Positions 35,608-48,004 are shown, numbered from the stretch's first letter. The stretch: 64,000 nt of DNA from Trametopsis cervina (GCA_022385755.1 MU278357.1:920476-984475), one strand, 5' to 3'. Notes: generated by a model from the letters alone, not told the origin. Made by a program: numbers and translations.

Positions 35608-37011
35608 TTAAAACGGATGCCACAAGCTAAACCGTTTCCCTGCACGACGCTTCCTGCTCCTGGCTAGGAAGTCGTGGAAGAACGACCGTCTGTGAAGTTC
35701 CACGTTACTGTACAATTGGGGAATTGAGTGTAGTTTACTGCTATTGGTCAGTAAATGCAGAAAGGTTGTTAAACATGAGAACATACCACATGGAGCTCTT
35801 GTGACTTGTTGGAAGTGAGGAAGGGGTTGAAGTTGATATGGGCAGAGACGGAGTAGGCGTCGCAGTAGAAGATGCGCTCGTGGGCTGATCTACAAGTGTA
35901 GGGACGACTGTCGAGTTCGGGCTAGGTGGTGGAATCTCAGCGTACGAATCCACAAAGATGTCGTTCTGTGCCCCGGATTTAAAGTTGTAGAGGTCATTAT
36001 AGAAAGGGGGAGAGTAGTATCCTTCGAACATCTGTACGAAGTACTTCAGTCTCTGGTGATACGAATCAAAATGCTGACACGAACGTTATTGCGTTCTGCC
36101 TGCAACCAGTAGAAAGGCTGCTTTGCCCCGTATGTGCAGTTCCCGGGTGTAGCTTCCGAGACGCCATTCGCTGGGTCTGCTCCGCATCGACGGGCAAGTT
36201 GAGGTTTTGCTATGGGAACCTCAGAGGTTGACCCTGTCACATTGCATTTGAAACCGTTCATGTAATCTACACCAAAGATCAGCAACAATGATCTTCTGAC
36301 GAAACATGCAACCCACTTTGTTCACTCCCGCTATCGGGCTGGAGCGACTTAAGTTAAAGATGGTGAACAACACAATGAAGCGACATACCGAATGGATCCA
36401 AAACCAAGCGCAAGTACATCCTCCCTCCGGGCACGGAGGCATCCTAGCAGGTACCTGGAAGTCGGTGAAGCGATTCCATACACAGGTCTGGTTCACGCTG
36501 AACACGGCGAAATCCTCAGGTTCCACCGACTGCACATCTGACTTATATGCAATGGCCAAAGCACACCCTTTCACATCATCAATCCCGGTCGTATGGAAAG
36601 CGGAGGTATCGGAATTGGGGCAGGGATTGTCTCCTTGTCGGACGTCGCCACCTTCGCTGCTATTCCAGTACGATGTCGCAGATTTGCTGCACGCAAGTTC
36701 GGCGGTTGCAGTCTGTCCTGCTGGGAGTTCGAAGAAGTCGTCGGGGTGTGGTGGGTAGTCGAGGTGGCCGTGGAACCACCACTGATTGAATGTGTAATCG
36801 GTGAGTGGTGCTACAGGTCTGTTGTCATACGGAAATGTGTTCATCGTCACATTAAACCCGTACATGCTGGGGTGGAACAGGGCTGCAACGCAGTCAGCGT
36901 AAGATAGCTCTTATGAAACCATGACGGGCACTCACCGACATGTCCAGCACTAAAGTCTAGTTGACTGAATAAGAAAGATAGCGCGAATATGGACAGCATT
37001 GCAGAAGGCAT
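35608..37011 (-). CDS. AA14-type lytic polysaccharide monooxygenase, copy 2
   Basis: Six exons (37011-36936, 36882-36389, 36338-36317, 36266-36085, 36031-35787, 35737-35608) give 382 aa. The signal peptide ([17 protein letters not shown]..) is followed by SAG and the mature N-terminus [68 protein letters not shown] and FWIHS mark the AA14 domain. It shares intron positions with copy 1 (after HV-A, after EQN-YMNG, before MFEG), so the two arose by tandem duplication, but copy 2 has an extra intron at WIHS/PDSG and only a short Ser/Thr linker. As in copy 1, a last exon gives a Cys-led basic tail ending SLWHPF. Without it the stop is at 35741. Confidence 0.88.
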
Positions 37012-37543
37012 ATCTAAAAGAACGAGCACCAGGCTCTCTGGGCGAGAAGAGGAGAGGACGGGGAAGTGATTCACAGTAGAAATATGCAGACTGCGGGCCA
37101 CGCTTTTCTGTTGAGGCTGACTAGTAAGTACACCCCATTGCCTGGCCAGCATTATTGTTTATTGTCACTGGGCAACCCGCGGCCATAAAGCGGTTGAGAC
37201 TCGCAGCATGGCCTCGACGCCCTTATCTTTCTTGTAAATACATCCTCAACATGGCAAGCGTTGTGAGTTGGAAGCGCGTCCTTGAAAATATACGGACGAC
37301 GGAGTGGTGGTTAGTGGTAAGGCAGGAGTCGTGCACAGATCTCGTTGTCTAAGCGCTGACGTAATCACATGCGAACTACGCTGAAGGCCACAGACGTCTG
37401 TATCGTCATAGCGTTTCATTCGTCACACTACGTGTATAACATAGAGCATTGCAATATCCTACACAGATTGCTTTCGACGAAGCATATACCAGTCAGGTAC
37501 CCAGATCTCTGCTATCATGTCAGTCCCTTGGCGCCGCTTCAGT

Positions 37544-39581
37544 TCAAACCACAGCGGTGTGATACAGTGGACCTTCGAGCATCGTATCATGTGGTGTGAT
37601 GCGTTTCCTTGGTATGAATAATGTTGACTTTGAGACCCTGATGAAAAATGCGATTGAGTGTCGAGCCAGAGAGACACACGATGAACTCACGCGTTCTTCA
37701 GATTCCGGTCCTGACTGCGCCTCGCTATCGACCGGGAGCCGTGAAAGATGGATGGACATAGGTTCTGGACCACCGTAAACCTGCTTCTTCCAGAACTCCT
37801 TCGTGTTCAGAAGCCCGAGGAGAGAGTTTAACATCACTAGATAGCAAACATGAGCATGGCGACTGAGCATACGTCGCGCGCACTCACATTTCGTCAGTAC
37901 AGCCCCGGCTGTGCCGAACCACAGCGTGTGCGGACTCCCCACGTACTAGAAGAAACATTAGAGGCGGTTTTATGGTGGATGTATCAACCTACAAGGACAA
38001 CAGAGAGTATAGCTGTAGCACTGCGGAAAGACTTTCAATAAATAGATGTAAATCGGATTAGCAGGGCTGACTGACCTAACAAGGAAGCAAGAGTTGACAA
38101 TATAAACTACCAGTAAGCGGATAAGAGAAGAACTCCTACAAGGACGAATAAGTCATAAGTTAGTAACATCATCAGATTAATCATACCTTCTGAAGCCGGT
38201 ATGTTTCTTGATGAGGTTGACAACCAGTGACAGGGATATCACTATGTTCGCGAAGGTATGTGGAACAAAGATAAGATACCAAGTCCACTAAACCGACAAG
38301 TCAGTCTCGACTCTAAGTAATAATTCAGGAGCGACTTGCCGTATAATCATGTTGCAACTTCTCAAAGAACGGCATCCGAAAACTAGGTATATAATGCAAT
38401 AAGTACGAAACCTGACAATACACAAGAAAACATTGAGACTGACCTGTTAGTTGCAAGTGCTATGACAATTAGTCAGTAGTATATGCGAGTTAACAGGTTG
38501 TCTCCAGACATACCAAAGGTCCCGGCTACCCGCACCCAGTTCAGAGTTGCACTCGACTTCTGGACATCTGATAGACTTACCAATAGACATGAGCGTCGGC
38601 ACGGCCTACATGTACCCTTGTATAAAACGAACGGCGGGATAATGTCTTAGACACACACCACGAGGGTTATGAGCCACCCACTCCTGGGGGATACTACATA
38701 CTCCGTGAGGCATAGAAAGTGTGTGACCGGCGGCAGACTCACGTCTCCAAAGCTTCCATGCTAATAAACTTTGGCGAACAAGTCGTCCGCATTAGGCCTG
38801 ACAACATGTCGACAATGAAGATACGCACCAGTTCACTATTGAATCACTGAAGGTCTGACGGTCCGTAGTCAGAATTTGCAAATGCTGTCAATATCACAAC
38901 TTACCCCCAAGAGGGAGTACAACTAATCGCACATGGTAGATGTTCAGTTTCTGACAGCCGGGGACGAGCGTTATAGTACGTACGGTGAGAGACCTTATGG
39001 TGATGTCGAGCGGTAAACGTGAGCATATACGGTTGCCCATAGTTCTGAATACTCACCAAACTATTTTGGGGAGTGCTAGGGGATTGGCAAAGTTCTGCAC
39101 GCTATAGTACCATCCAAAGTGTATCGCCAAAGCCACTTGCACACAATCGCAGAGCCTGGAGACAGGGAGCGTGATGGGTTTAGGCATCGGTTGGCGAGAC
39201 GGATTCGACAGTACCAGAGTGCTAAAATCTGCATTCAACCGTTAAGATATGGCTTCAAGCACAAAAAAAGAGATGGGTGTACCATCAATTTGAGAGCTAG
39301 TGGGTCTCGTGCACAGTTCTGATGATATACGAATGCCTGGACGGTGGTGATACCGAAAAGCCTGATATTTAGTCAGCACCGATTTCAAGACGAATAGAAG
39401 CGATATAGCCACTGACATAGATATGAATACCACGGCTGGGATAATGTATTCAACAGAATAAATTATGTTAGTAGCCAGCGACAGCAACGGGCAGACACGG
39501 ACCAAGGTACATGGGTCCCAAGGTATTATTAAACGACGGTAACGACGGAATGGGCACTGCAAAAGGACTTGGGGTAGACAT
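37544..39581 (-). CDS. DUF6534-like multi-span membrane protein (exons incomplete)
   Basis: Several exon-sized segments fit the DUF6534 family of Agaricomycete seven-helix proteins. An ATG at 39581 opens MSTPSPFAVPIPSLPSFNNT-LGPMYL; about 39350 gives LFGITTVQAFVYHQN; 39150-39055 gives VALAIHFGWYYSVQNFANPL; about 37990-37910 gives ATAILSVVL and PHTLWFGTAGAVLTK; and 37820 onward gives LMLNSLLGLLNTKEFW followed by a cytoplasmic-looking tail to the stop at 37544. I could not place every intron in the middle, so an interruption cannot be excluded. Function of the family is unknown; expansions in mushrooms suggest a receptor-like or transport role, which is inference. Confidence 0.55.
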
Positions 39582-40569
39582 CTGCGTTGAGCTGAGTTTG
39601 GCAAAAAGATATCAGGGACGTGAGGAAGAAGACGGGGAGGAGCTGAGAGCTGACTTTATATTGGCCGTTGGACGTGCCTAATGGTTAGCGTTCGAATGGG
39701 ATATGAACCGTATCTTCATTCTTGAGGGAATAGCAACAATCTGTTGAGCAGACACGAGACACAAACGGAACAAAGTTTGGTAAAGGGTTGTTGAGCTATC
39801 TCCGAAGTTACCTAATGACTTCCTGCAGCAGTGGGAAATCCATCTGATACTACCGCTGCTAGTTTTCTGTTGGCCGCGCCCTGCCAAGTCACTTTCCCGA
39901 CACTACCGACGAGCGAACTCATGTAGTGCACTTGTGGACATGTAGTTGTACGGCTTAGTATTCACTATAATGCATATTATGAGTATTCTCACACTTGAAG
40001 ACCGGAATCTATAAACGATTTCAATTGAGCAAGGTTTATCGAGAAGATCAATGCCTCGACCGCAATCTCGACGAGATGCGAGTCTTAGTTCCTTATAAGG
40101 GGACGGGTTTAGCAAGGTTTATCCGATTCGTCTGGCACACCTTCTGAATTATAAGATGGTCTTCGGCACCAGGCATAGCGGAACGGGCACGGACAGCTGG
40201 CATAAAGCTACAGCGGGAAACTCACACAGCCCACAGCACCCGCAGTGCTTCATTTGACGTCAAGCTCCATCGTAAATTGGAGAGTTTCGCCAGCAACGAG
40301 AGTGAGAATTTGGGTTTGAAAGAGTGTCGACGATGGTAAGTATATGGCAAGCGACGACTTGGACGTGACTTGTTTAACGCGATCACGTGGCATCTACGCT
40401 GGCAGTACGAAGCCGCTGATGTGAATTCATTCTGCTCAACAAGTGGGTCGACACGCTTTCTACACACCGTCTTGCATCTTTAAACGGCCCTCCGGGCATT
40501 CTATGATAGCTGTAATTGATTTGAAGTTGATTATCTATTTTTTATGGCATCGTTACAACATATTCTTGT
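39582..40569. other. 1 kb interval between two minus-strand genes
   Basis: No gene is supported here. It must hold the promoter of the DUF6534-like gene and the 3' UTR of the kinase gene. It is AT-richer than its surroundings. Confidence 0.45.
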
Positions 40570-43323
40570 TTAGTCACTCTGCATCCATGGATGCGCCATC
40601 AACTCCTCCATCGTCACCCGTCTCGCGGGATCCACATCCAGACATAGGTCCAACACCAGCTCCTGCAGTCCTTCGCTGCAGTCATCCAGCAATTTATCCT
40701 CCCTCAACTCCTCCGGAGAAGTCAAGGGTTCGTTGCATACCAGTCCCGTCGCCAACTCGCTCAAAATAAGCCCCAGGCTCCACACATCACTAGGCGCAGC
40801 CTCGTAATCTTCTCCTTCAAGGATCTCCGGAGCTGTGTATGGGATCGTACCGCAGAATGTCGCGATAGAATATTGAGGGGGTTCCTGCCCGGGCTCTGCC
40901 AGGACCGCGCTGCCAAGATCGATAATTTTGACCTAAAAATCATGGAAATAAAATCAGAACGTAGAACTGATAGAAGGCGAATTCTGTTGCTTACGTTGAG
41001 TTTCCGGTCAATGAGGATGTTTCCTGGCTTCAAGTCGCAATGCGAGATACCCAGCTCATGCATCGCCGCCACTCCAGAGGCAATCTGCTTGAAGATATAC
41101 CTCGCCGTGCTTTCCGGAAGCTCGCCGGCCTGTACAATGAAGTCCCACAGAGTGTTGCCACCGCCACCTCGATGCTCCCACGTATCGCCATGCAGCTCCT
41201 GGATCTGTAGCAATGGTTATTGGTTGAGCTGCGGTAGATGGGGGAATGAAAAGCACTCACGATGTAGAGGTACGTATCATCATCAAACAGATCGTTCCCA
41301 CACTTGATCACGTTCGGGTGGTCGATGGTATAGGCTACCATCACTTCTCGAGGCACCCATCTTCCATCCTGCAGCTCCGCCCATCCATTGTGCGGCACAT
41401 GGTCCTTCTTGACGAACTTCACAGCAACTCTGTCCCCCGTTTCCCGATGGCGTGCACTCATCACAAACCCGTAGCCTCCTGCCCCGAGCTCCCTCTCCAA
41501 AACGTACGTCCCCGCAAACTGGGCCTGGAGCAAGTATCCGTCGGGAAAGTGCTCGGAAAACATCCTCGCTATCCTATTTGGCCCAAGGTCGAAGTGGAAG
41601 GGAGCGTTGCCAGCATCGTAGGAGGTGAATGGGTCGTCCTCATCGTCCGCAGGTGCCGGCAGGAGGAGGGTTGTTGGAGTTTGCTCATCCCCAGAATAGA
41701 TCTCTTCGTTGTGCTCGGACTGGAGGTCTTCTTGCTCGAACTCGATGTCTTCGTTGTCCTCAAGCTCGACGTCTTCATTTTCCTCGGATACAATGACCTC
41801 GTCGTCCCCGGACTGGATGTCTTCATCGTGCACGGACTGGAGCTCTTGGTTGTGCCCAGGCTGGATGTCTTCCTCGTCATCGGAGTGGTCGGTGTCATCA
41901 CTGGTCGAGCCGAGCGATGAAGAAGTGGAGGGTGAGCTCAGCTTCGCGCACGGATAATCACTCGAGTCAAACGCAAGCGCTGTAGCCGATATCGACGCCA
42001 GGAAACTCGGAAAGCTCGACACAGCCGAGAGCGGCTCCTGAGCCAGTGCGGGGATGTCGTGTTTTAGGTAGGCATTGCTAGCGGATCCAACGATAGCGAG
42101 GGCACAGTCAATGTCGATCTGTTCGGAGCTCTGAGTATGAGAACATTCGGTTAATAAAGTGGAACAGACATGCATATAGGTATTGACTTACTTCGAGTAT
42201 GGCCGGTTCGTTGGATTTCGTAGCCTCTTCAACCAGCACACCATCATCGTTTTCCTCCGCCTCATCCAAAAGTGCTGCCTCATCCAAAGGCTCTGCTCCA
42301 TCCAAAGGCTCTACCTCGTCAAGAGGTTCTACTTGTTCCAAAAGCTCGGCCTGATCCAGAGGCTCTTCCTCATCCGAAGGCCCTGCCTCCTCACTGAACT
42401 CTTCGGCATCCCAGAATTCCTCGTCGGATCCGTCCCAGCCAGCGGGAACTCCACCATCTACATCCTCGTCGCCCAGCGACTCTTGCTCAGTCCAATCCTC
42501 AGTATCCCAGTCCTGCTCCTCATCGACAACCTCGGCGTCGACATCGCTACCTATAACGTCCTGAGTGATCGGCTCGTAGATGTCCTTGAAGTCAAGCACG
42601 AGCCAGAAGTATTCTCTGGACATCCTGTGTAGGTGACATGATGCACAGGGACACTGCTCTTCTTCATCATATTGGACATCTTCGACAGGAGCCGGGGCTT
42701 CGTCGCGGGACCGGGTTTTTAAGAAGTAGAGGGAGAGGGAGACAACCTGAGGTTGCAGAATGAGCGTAGCACCAGAATAGACAGCATATCACTTACAGAA
42801 TACAACACATAGATCCATATCAGCGCCGTAGCTGCTCGCAGCGCCACTACCAGCCACCACTGCACTTCTGGGCGACTGAAAGAATCCAGAATCGCGCCGG
42901 CTATGTCACATAGCTTCTTGTCCGACCTTGCCAAGAGCCGTAGGCAGATTCGGAGAAGCGCATACCACTCGATGTCGGATATGAAACGGTATCCGACGTG
43001 AGAGAAGGAGGGGAGTCGGAGTCCAACCGCATTGACAGCACAAAGAACCGCAAGCACGAGTTGGGTGAAGAGAAGCTCGAGAAAGGGACCGAAAACGAAA
43101 CCAAGGACGAAGGCGAATAAACTCGCCGACGCCCAGCCACAACAAAAGACGACACTCAGCAGAACTTCCAGGGGAGGAACGATCCCGGTGCCGGTAATTT
43201 GGTGGAGGGGTGAGTTGTGTCGAGTACGGGTCATGACCGCGGGGGGTGCATGCTCGTAGTAGAGGTAACTGAAGAAGAGGGAACAGAGGCTCACCGAGGG
43301 GATATACCACTGGAGGCTGACAT
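40570..43323 (-). CDS. Predicted membrane-anchored Ser/Thr protein kinase
   Basis: Six exons (43323-43295, 43268-42797, 42746-42192, 42130-41261, 41204-40995, 40932-40570) join in frame to 832 aa. Residues 40-185 hold about three membrane spans (PPLEVLLSVVFCCGWASASL, FGPFLELLFTQLVLAVLCAV, WLVVALRAATALIWIYVLYS-VV). A highly acidic linker of some 250 residues follows, including an imperfect (E/Q)PLDxAE/V repeat. The kinase domain has the Gly loop LGAGGYGFV, VAVKFVKK with the ATP Lys, an HCDLKPGN catalytic loop (Cys in place of Arg, so non-RD), DLG instead of DFG, and TAPEIL. It ends HPWMQSD. The two halves could be annotated as separate genes, but the splice at 42797/42746 is consensus and in phase, and no stop separates them. 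Confidence 0.78.
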
Positions 43324-44628
43324 GTCAACCTCCGAAGTCGTGTCAGCTACGGGAGAGATTGAGGAAGACGGTCGTGGTCAACATTGAAATCTGGTCCTCA
43401 TGCGCCTCAGTGCCTCCTTTGACGCGTCAACCTCCCACAGTTACACGGGAAACCGTATATATCCATGCGTTGTTCGATCTACATACTATGAAAGCGCGTC
43501 AGGTAGATACAAAATAGGATGCACGAAGCACGTACCACAAGAGCCAGATAGGTTTGCTGCCAGTATGTATGATACTACTCGAACTCCTTGTTTTTAGGCA
43601 TTCAGTAGCTGTCGTGCATATCCTTTCGTGAACATTAATTCCGTCGAGTACCACTGGTGGCCAGTTGACCGTAGGTGGTGGTGGCTGAAGTAGACGATCC
43701 CGCGAGAATCGGAGCCGAGCCGCCATTGCAACGGTTTTCCCTGAGGCCCCCGAACTCGTGGCGCACGTCATTCCGTTCTTCGCAGCCTCGAGACGATCGC
43801 CAGCAGACGTGGCAAACACGTCCTCGGGTCGATCGCGATCGTAACCTAAATGTTAAATGTTCCAGCGTGGCCAGCAATAGTGAACGGGCCTGTGGCTGTC
43901 TGAATGGCTGTCTGAATGCTCGCGGTGTAAGATGCTCGAGAAATCGGGTGTTAAGACTTTGGCTTGATAAAGCTACAACAAAACATACACTGTACAACAA
44001 CAATCCAAACCCACGGAACGTGTATGTGCGTGAGGGAACTCGGGACGTATGTGAACCAGCGCAGCCGTGTGGGGATGCGGGGAATGGGGGCGACGGAGAA
44101 AGACTATATGCACATGCGGAAGGGAGAAAATGGAGCACGGAGACCAGAGCAAACCAAAGGGAGAGCAGCACGGGATATCAACCATAAATCAAAACGGGTT
44201 GACTTGAATTAGATCGGATTGGTGGTGGGAGTGATATGGGGTGTTATTGGGCGTGGCTTGGTGAGGGTTCCGTGAATGTGTGAGGTGGGGTGGTAGTTGA
44301 TGTGTATGGATGATCCAGACGAATAGCGATGTGGTGGTGTGGATGTGTATGAAAAACGAGCGCATGCGCGACTGAACCGAATGAAAACCAAGAAAAAGGC
44401 GAAGGAGCGAAGAGTTCCTGGCGTCAGGAATATAAGAAAGAAAAATGGCATAATGATAGGCGAAGGCGTTATAACGCGTGAAAAGAAGAGAAGCGAGACA
44501 TAGACTCGTCTAACAAGGGTGAGTGGCTGCTGGTACCAACAAGGGAGAACAAGAGCTCAGCTGCAAGGGGCGAGTGGTATGTATGCAGTATCCGTTCCCG
44601 CGGAAAAATTAAGTAAGCCCAGGCCCTC
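43324..44628. other. 1.3 kb interval; UTR and low-complexity sequence
   Basis: Opposed open frames of about 170-180 codons overlap at 43635-44187 and neither has family-like sequence. A 12-bp unit (GGCTGTCTGAAT) is tandemly repeated near 43890. From 44200 to 44460 the plus strand is G-rich and pyrimidine-poor, likely the 3' UTR of the gene ending at 44629. Confidence 0.4.
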
Positions 44629-45816
44629 TTATATGAGAGATGAAGGGGCGGTGGATGGACGTTGTGCCTCGTATTCGTCTTCGACAACGGCGTTGAGGAT
44701 ATTTTGTTCTTCAAGAGACTTCGTGTATTCGTCGAGAAGTGAGCTCTCCGCCGATGCCGAGGCATCCTCCGAAGGCACAACACCCCATGCCGCATTTGGG
44801 CCCGCGTCAATACGCTGCGGTCTCGTCATCTCTTCCGCAACAACACCAGGTTTCCCGGCATCCTCGGCCCCATCAAACGTCTCCGTCCCAGGCTGCGTCA
44901 TGTGCGCCCGCATAGAACCGGAAGAAACCTCCTCTGACGGCACGGCGTTCGCACTGCGAGACCTTTTTCGCGAATGTCTCAGCGGCATGCTGATGCCCAC
45001 GCTCCAGCGTTTCTTCGCTAAGCCTGGGGGGACGGGCGGATCTCGTAGAGTGTGCTTGGGATGGGTTGGGGAGTAGCTGCGATTGGTGGGGATGGATGGA
45101 TGGAAGGTGACGGGACTGTGGTAAGACGGTATGAACGGCGACGGGCCAAAGATGGAGGAATCTGAGCTGCTGGAGTCTTCGGGGAAGGGATACTCGAAAC
45201 GGGGAGAGACGTCGAAGGGGGTGCCAACAATCGCGGAGGGGGAGTGTAGTGAAAGGTCGGAAAGGCAGATCAGCGGCTTGAAGGCCTCTGCCCGCGCTTC
45301 ATCTTGTCGTAAGAGGCTACTGTCAGGCTGCATAAAGAGAACACGGAATCCCGGTCAATCTTGTTCAGGACACTCTTGATGAGATGAGAATGAGGATGAA
45401 GTGCTCACTGATGTGACCGCGCCTACGCCATCGCCGGTGACCACAGACACCAAGACGCCATCGTCCAGGTCGGGATCAGGGGTCGGACCATCAGTGTGCT
45501 GCGATGCAGTCAACACGCTAACGGCAGGTAAGAGGCCATGGGGGTCGGAGTCGAGAGGAAGAAAAGTGGGGGGTACGGATGGCATCTGAACGGCCTGACA
45601 CGCTGATGGAGGAGGCTGGTGAGCAGCAACGGGGGAATGTGTCGTGGTCGTATCGGACGGACGGACGACGCTGCTGCTGTGCATGCACTCCTGGTGGGAG
45701 GGTCCAGGATGCTGGTGGAGGGTGGGAGGGCCGCTGTGGGTATATAAACTGTCAGTCGAGGCGGTCACTGTGGATGGAGTGGTGAAGCTTGAGCTATCTT
45801 TGACGTTGACGTCCAT
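44629..45816 (-). CDS. Ser/Pro/Thr-rich orphan protein
   Basis: Two exons (45816-45409, 45327-44629) give 368 aa. The first half is Ser/Thr/His/Pro-rich without structure. The second contains PFDVSPRFEYPFPE and a basic patch, PLRHSRKRSRSANAVPSEE, that could be a nuclear localisation signal, then an Ala/Glu-rich end (LLDEYTKSLEEQNILNAVVE). The intron has consensus borders and keeps phase 0. I recognise no domain. Disordered regulatory proteins like this are common in fungi; no function can be assigned. Confidence 0.6.
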
Positions 45817-46051
45817 CCCTCAAAATTGCTTACCCGTTGGGGCCTCCAAATCACTGCTCTAGAACGCTTTCTCCAGGGTCTCTGGGGTCCCCCGATGATG
45901 CGGGCGCTCAATCCTTTGTAACTTCTGAATCGTCCAGCACCTTCCAGCATAAACCGAACTCTATGCGGTTTGTTCCACGTCTAAAACTTCGGTGGCCCGA
46001 GATTTAGCACAATCACATCCTTCTTGAAAGCCAATCTCAGTGGTATCACTT

Positions 46052-46118
46052 GAAGTAGATTGTACAAAGAGCAGGGCGTTGCATTTGCCACGTGCTTATC
46101 TTTTGCACAATCTACTTC
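46052..46118. repeat. Inverted repeat, 12-bp arms
   Basis: GAAGTAGATTGT at 46052-46063 is the exact reverse complement of ACAATCTACTTC at 46107-46118, with a 43-bp loop. It could form a hairpin or be the footprint of a small terminal-inverted-repeat element, but no target duplication is obvious. Confidence 0.6.
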
Positions 46119-46738
46119 TTTCGTCATATGATCGTCTTCGTCAAATCCCGCCCGACTGGCGTTGTGCAGACTACGCCATCTCCTTTTTCGCTCTCTCTCT
46201 CTCTCTTTTGTCACACCTAACTCGAGACCTGCTTCTACTATAGGTGAGCTTAACCAGAGCTCGGCCAAATATGCAGCCTCCGCTGAGAGTCTCTCTTGTA
46301 ATATCCTGACCGACGGAGTTGTCCACGGTCTCGGGGAATTCTAATTTCATAACCACTTCAAACATATCTCGACAATCTCGACATCTCAATCGGCCTTGAT
46401 ATATGATCCGTTGCCTCACATGAGCACTGTGGAGTTTAGGCATTGAGCCTACCACAAACAGAGTGTCACGTATCAGAACAACAGGTGAGCAGACAGAAAT
46501 AGAACAGGACTAAACGACACAAGTAACACACTCCGTACAGTTTTAGAAACAGGTTTGCAGAGGATGCGAGCATTAATGCTCGGTTTTCCCTATTTCGGCA
46601 ACTTCGTGCACCTGCCGGGTTATAAGCGTTGAAGAGTACTGGTAGATTGAATGAACGACAGAGCTGCAGTGTACGTACTATCTATGCTCACACTGTGCTG
46701 AGTTCTGTTATTCTATACGTCGCACTAATGAATTTCAG

Positions 46739-46840
46739 CTTGCAAGCCGCACAGGCCGCAGGGATTCGGTTTCCTCTGTACACGAGGCTGATCGCGACTG
46801 GCCTTCCTTCTTACACACCTTCCTTATCTGGCCATACTCA
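46739..46840 (+). repeat. Dispersed repeat, copy 1
   Basis: About 100 bp from GCTTGCAAGCCGCAC to the TTACACACCTTCC region is clearly similar to 49541-49640 in the same orientation, with scattered substitutions and small indels. In one frame it reads RFPLYTRLIATGLPSYTPSL. No gene is attached. Confidence 0.65.
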
Positions 46841-46940
46841 CGCCTACCGATAGTGAACTTGACGGTCTACGTTCCCTCCGTGGTTGATACAAAGATTGAG
46901 CATTGTCAGACCTTGCTGCAGAATACAAGCCTCCCTAATA

Positions 46941-47678
46941 TCAGATAAACATTACACGAGACTTCGAACGCCACAACCAGTCTGCATCGAGGTATGGCTC
47001 GACACCAGAGAAGATATCCTTTATCAACTGGAGCCATCTACTATTCGCATGCACCACCACAAAGGTCGCCTTCAATGCTTCCCAGGGCCGCGGCATCCAC
47101 CCGGCAAATTCCCAATCAATCAAGCACGCTCGAGTCTGGCCATTCCGCCACGCCTCAAGGCCGCCAGGAAGTATAACGTTCCGCTCGACGAAATCTCCAT
47201 GGCAGAACACGACGGGCACCTCGCGGACGATGACGGGCTCGATGGCGGGCCGAATTGTGTCCCTGTTGTGGGGGAGGTCAAGCCGTATCCACGTTTGACG
47301 GAAGAATTCCTCGGTGGTTGAGATATCGATTTGATCTTCGCCGACCCAGGGAATGCGTGGATCGTCAATGAAGGAGCCTGCAGCGTTGCATATTGGGTGG
47401 TTCATGGACAACGTCTGCGCATGCAGCGCAGAGAACTGGTCGCGCATGTCTGCCACGAAGCGCGCCTCGTCTGTGTCCGTGAACTCGTCCCATGCGATAC
47501 CGCAATGGACGCCTTCTATATAGGTCGATAAAACATAACTCCTAGTATCTGCGGTACCGGCGTCCAGGAATATCGGTGTGTTTACGCCCTGAATTGTGGA
47601 TAAAAATCGGAGCGCGCAACCCTCGACGTTTCGTGGGTCTCGCGTGAATTTGAGAATAAGTCCCAATGGCAGATGCAT
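46941..47678 (-). CDS. APH-like phosphotransferase (aminoglycoside phosphotransferase family fold)
   Basis: A single exon of 245 aa. VVFCHGDFVERNVIL is the Brenner-type catalytic loop (HGD..N) and CLIDWEFAGWMPRPWE holds the metal-binding Asp, both typical of fungal APH-family proteins. LPLGLILKFTRD near the N-terminus resembles the strand with the ATP-binding Lys. A stop codon lies 42 bp upstream in frame, so the beginning looks short: the Gly-rich loop expected before the Lys is missing. Either an upstream exon exists in the repetitive sequence at 47700-47880 or the gene is N-terminally truncated. Fungal members are abundant and mostly uncharacterised small-molecule or protein kinases; antibiotic resistance should not be inferred. 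Confidence 0.8.
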   Translation of the reverse strand: MHLPLGLILKFTRDPRNVEGCALRFLSTIQGVNTPIFLDAGTADTRSYVLSTYIEGVHCGIAWDEFTDTDEARFVADMRDQFSALHAQTLSMNHPICNAAGSFIDDPRIPWVGEDQIDISTTEEFFRQTWIRLDLPHNRDTIRPAIEPVIVREVPVVFCHGDFVERNVILPGGLEAWRNGQTRACLIDWEFAGWMPRPWEALKATFVVVHANSRWLQLIKDIFSGVEPYLDADWLWRSKSRVMFI

Positions 47679-48004
47679 CAGCAAAACTGCATATCTGTCT
47701 GGGTCGTCTGGTTGGTCTTATTCAGACATTCAGACCATTCAGACAGACCATCTGGAATCATGAGGTTCATCTCTGATTCAGATGCTATGTTCTGACCACA
47801 GTGTGATCAAGTGTCAGCTCAGACTTCAGGCATTCAAGTGCAGTCAGATATATTGAGAAGGGTATTCTAACATAGTGTAGCTACAGTACAGACATGTTAT
47901 TACTGATATACATATGATAATATTCTATCTGGAAGCCCAATGAGCTCAATGATTGCACAAGAGGTAAGGAGGGGTGCACAGTAATCCACAGCAACATCTG
48001 TGCA

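Larger units (their letters stand above)
45817..46940. other. 1.1 kb interval with a (CT)n tract
   Basis: No gene is supported. A (CT)n microsatellite lies at about 46190-46206, a short inverted repeat at 46052-46118 and a copy of a dispersed repeat at 46739-46840. Confidence 0.5.

Noticed and set aside
42108..42623. A separate gene starting at the ATG 42623 for the acidic and kinase part
   Set aside because: The frame is open upstream of this ATG to a consensus acceptor that joins in phase to the membrane-domain exons, so one gene is simpler.
43635..44187. Overlapping opposed ORFs of 170-178 aa
   Set aside because: No family-like sequence, no splice logic, and position between a promoter and a 3' UTR.
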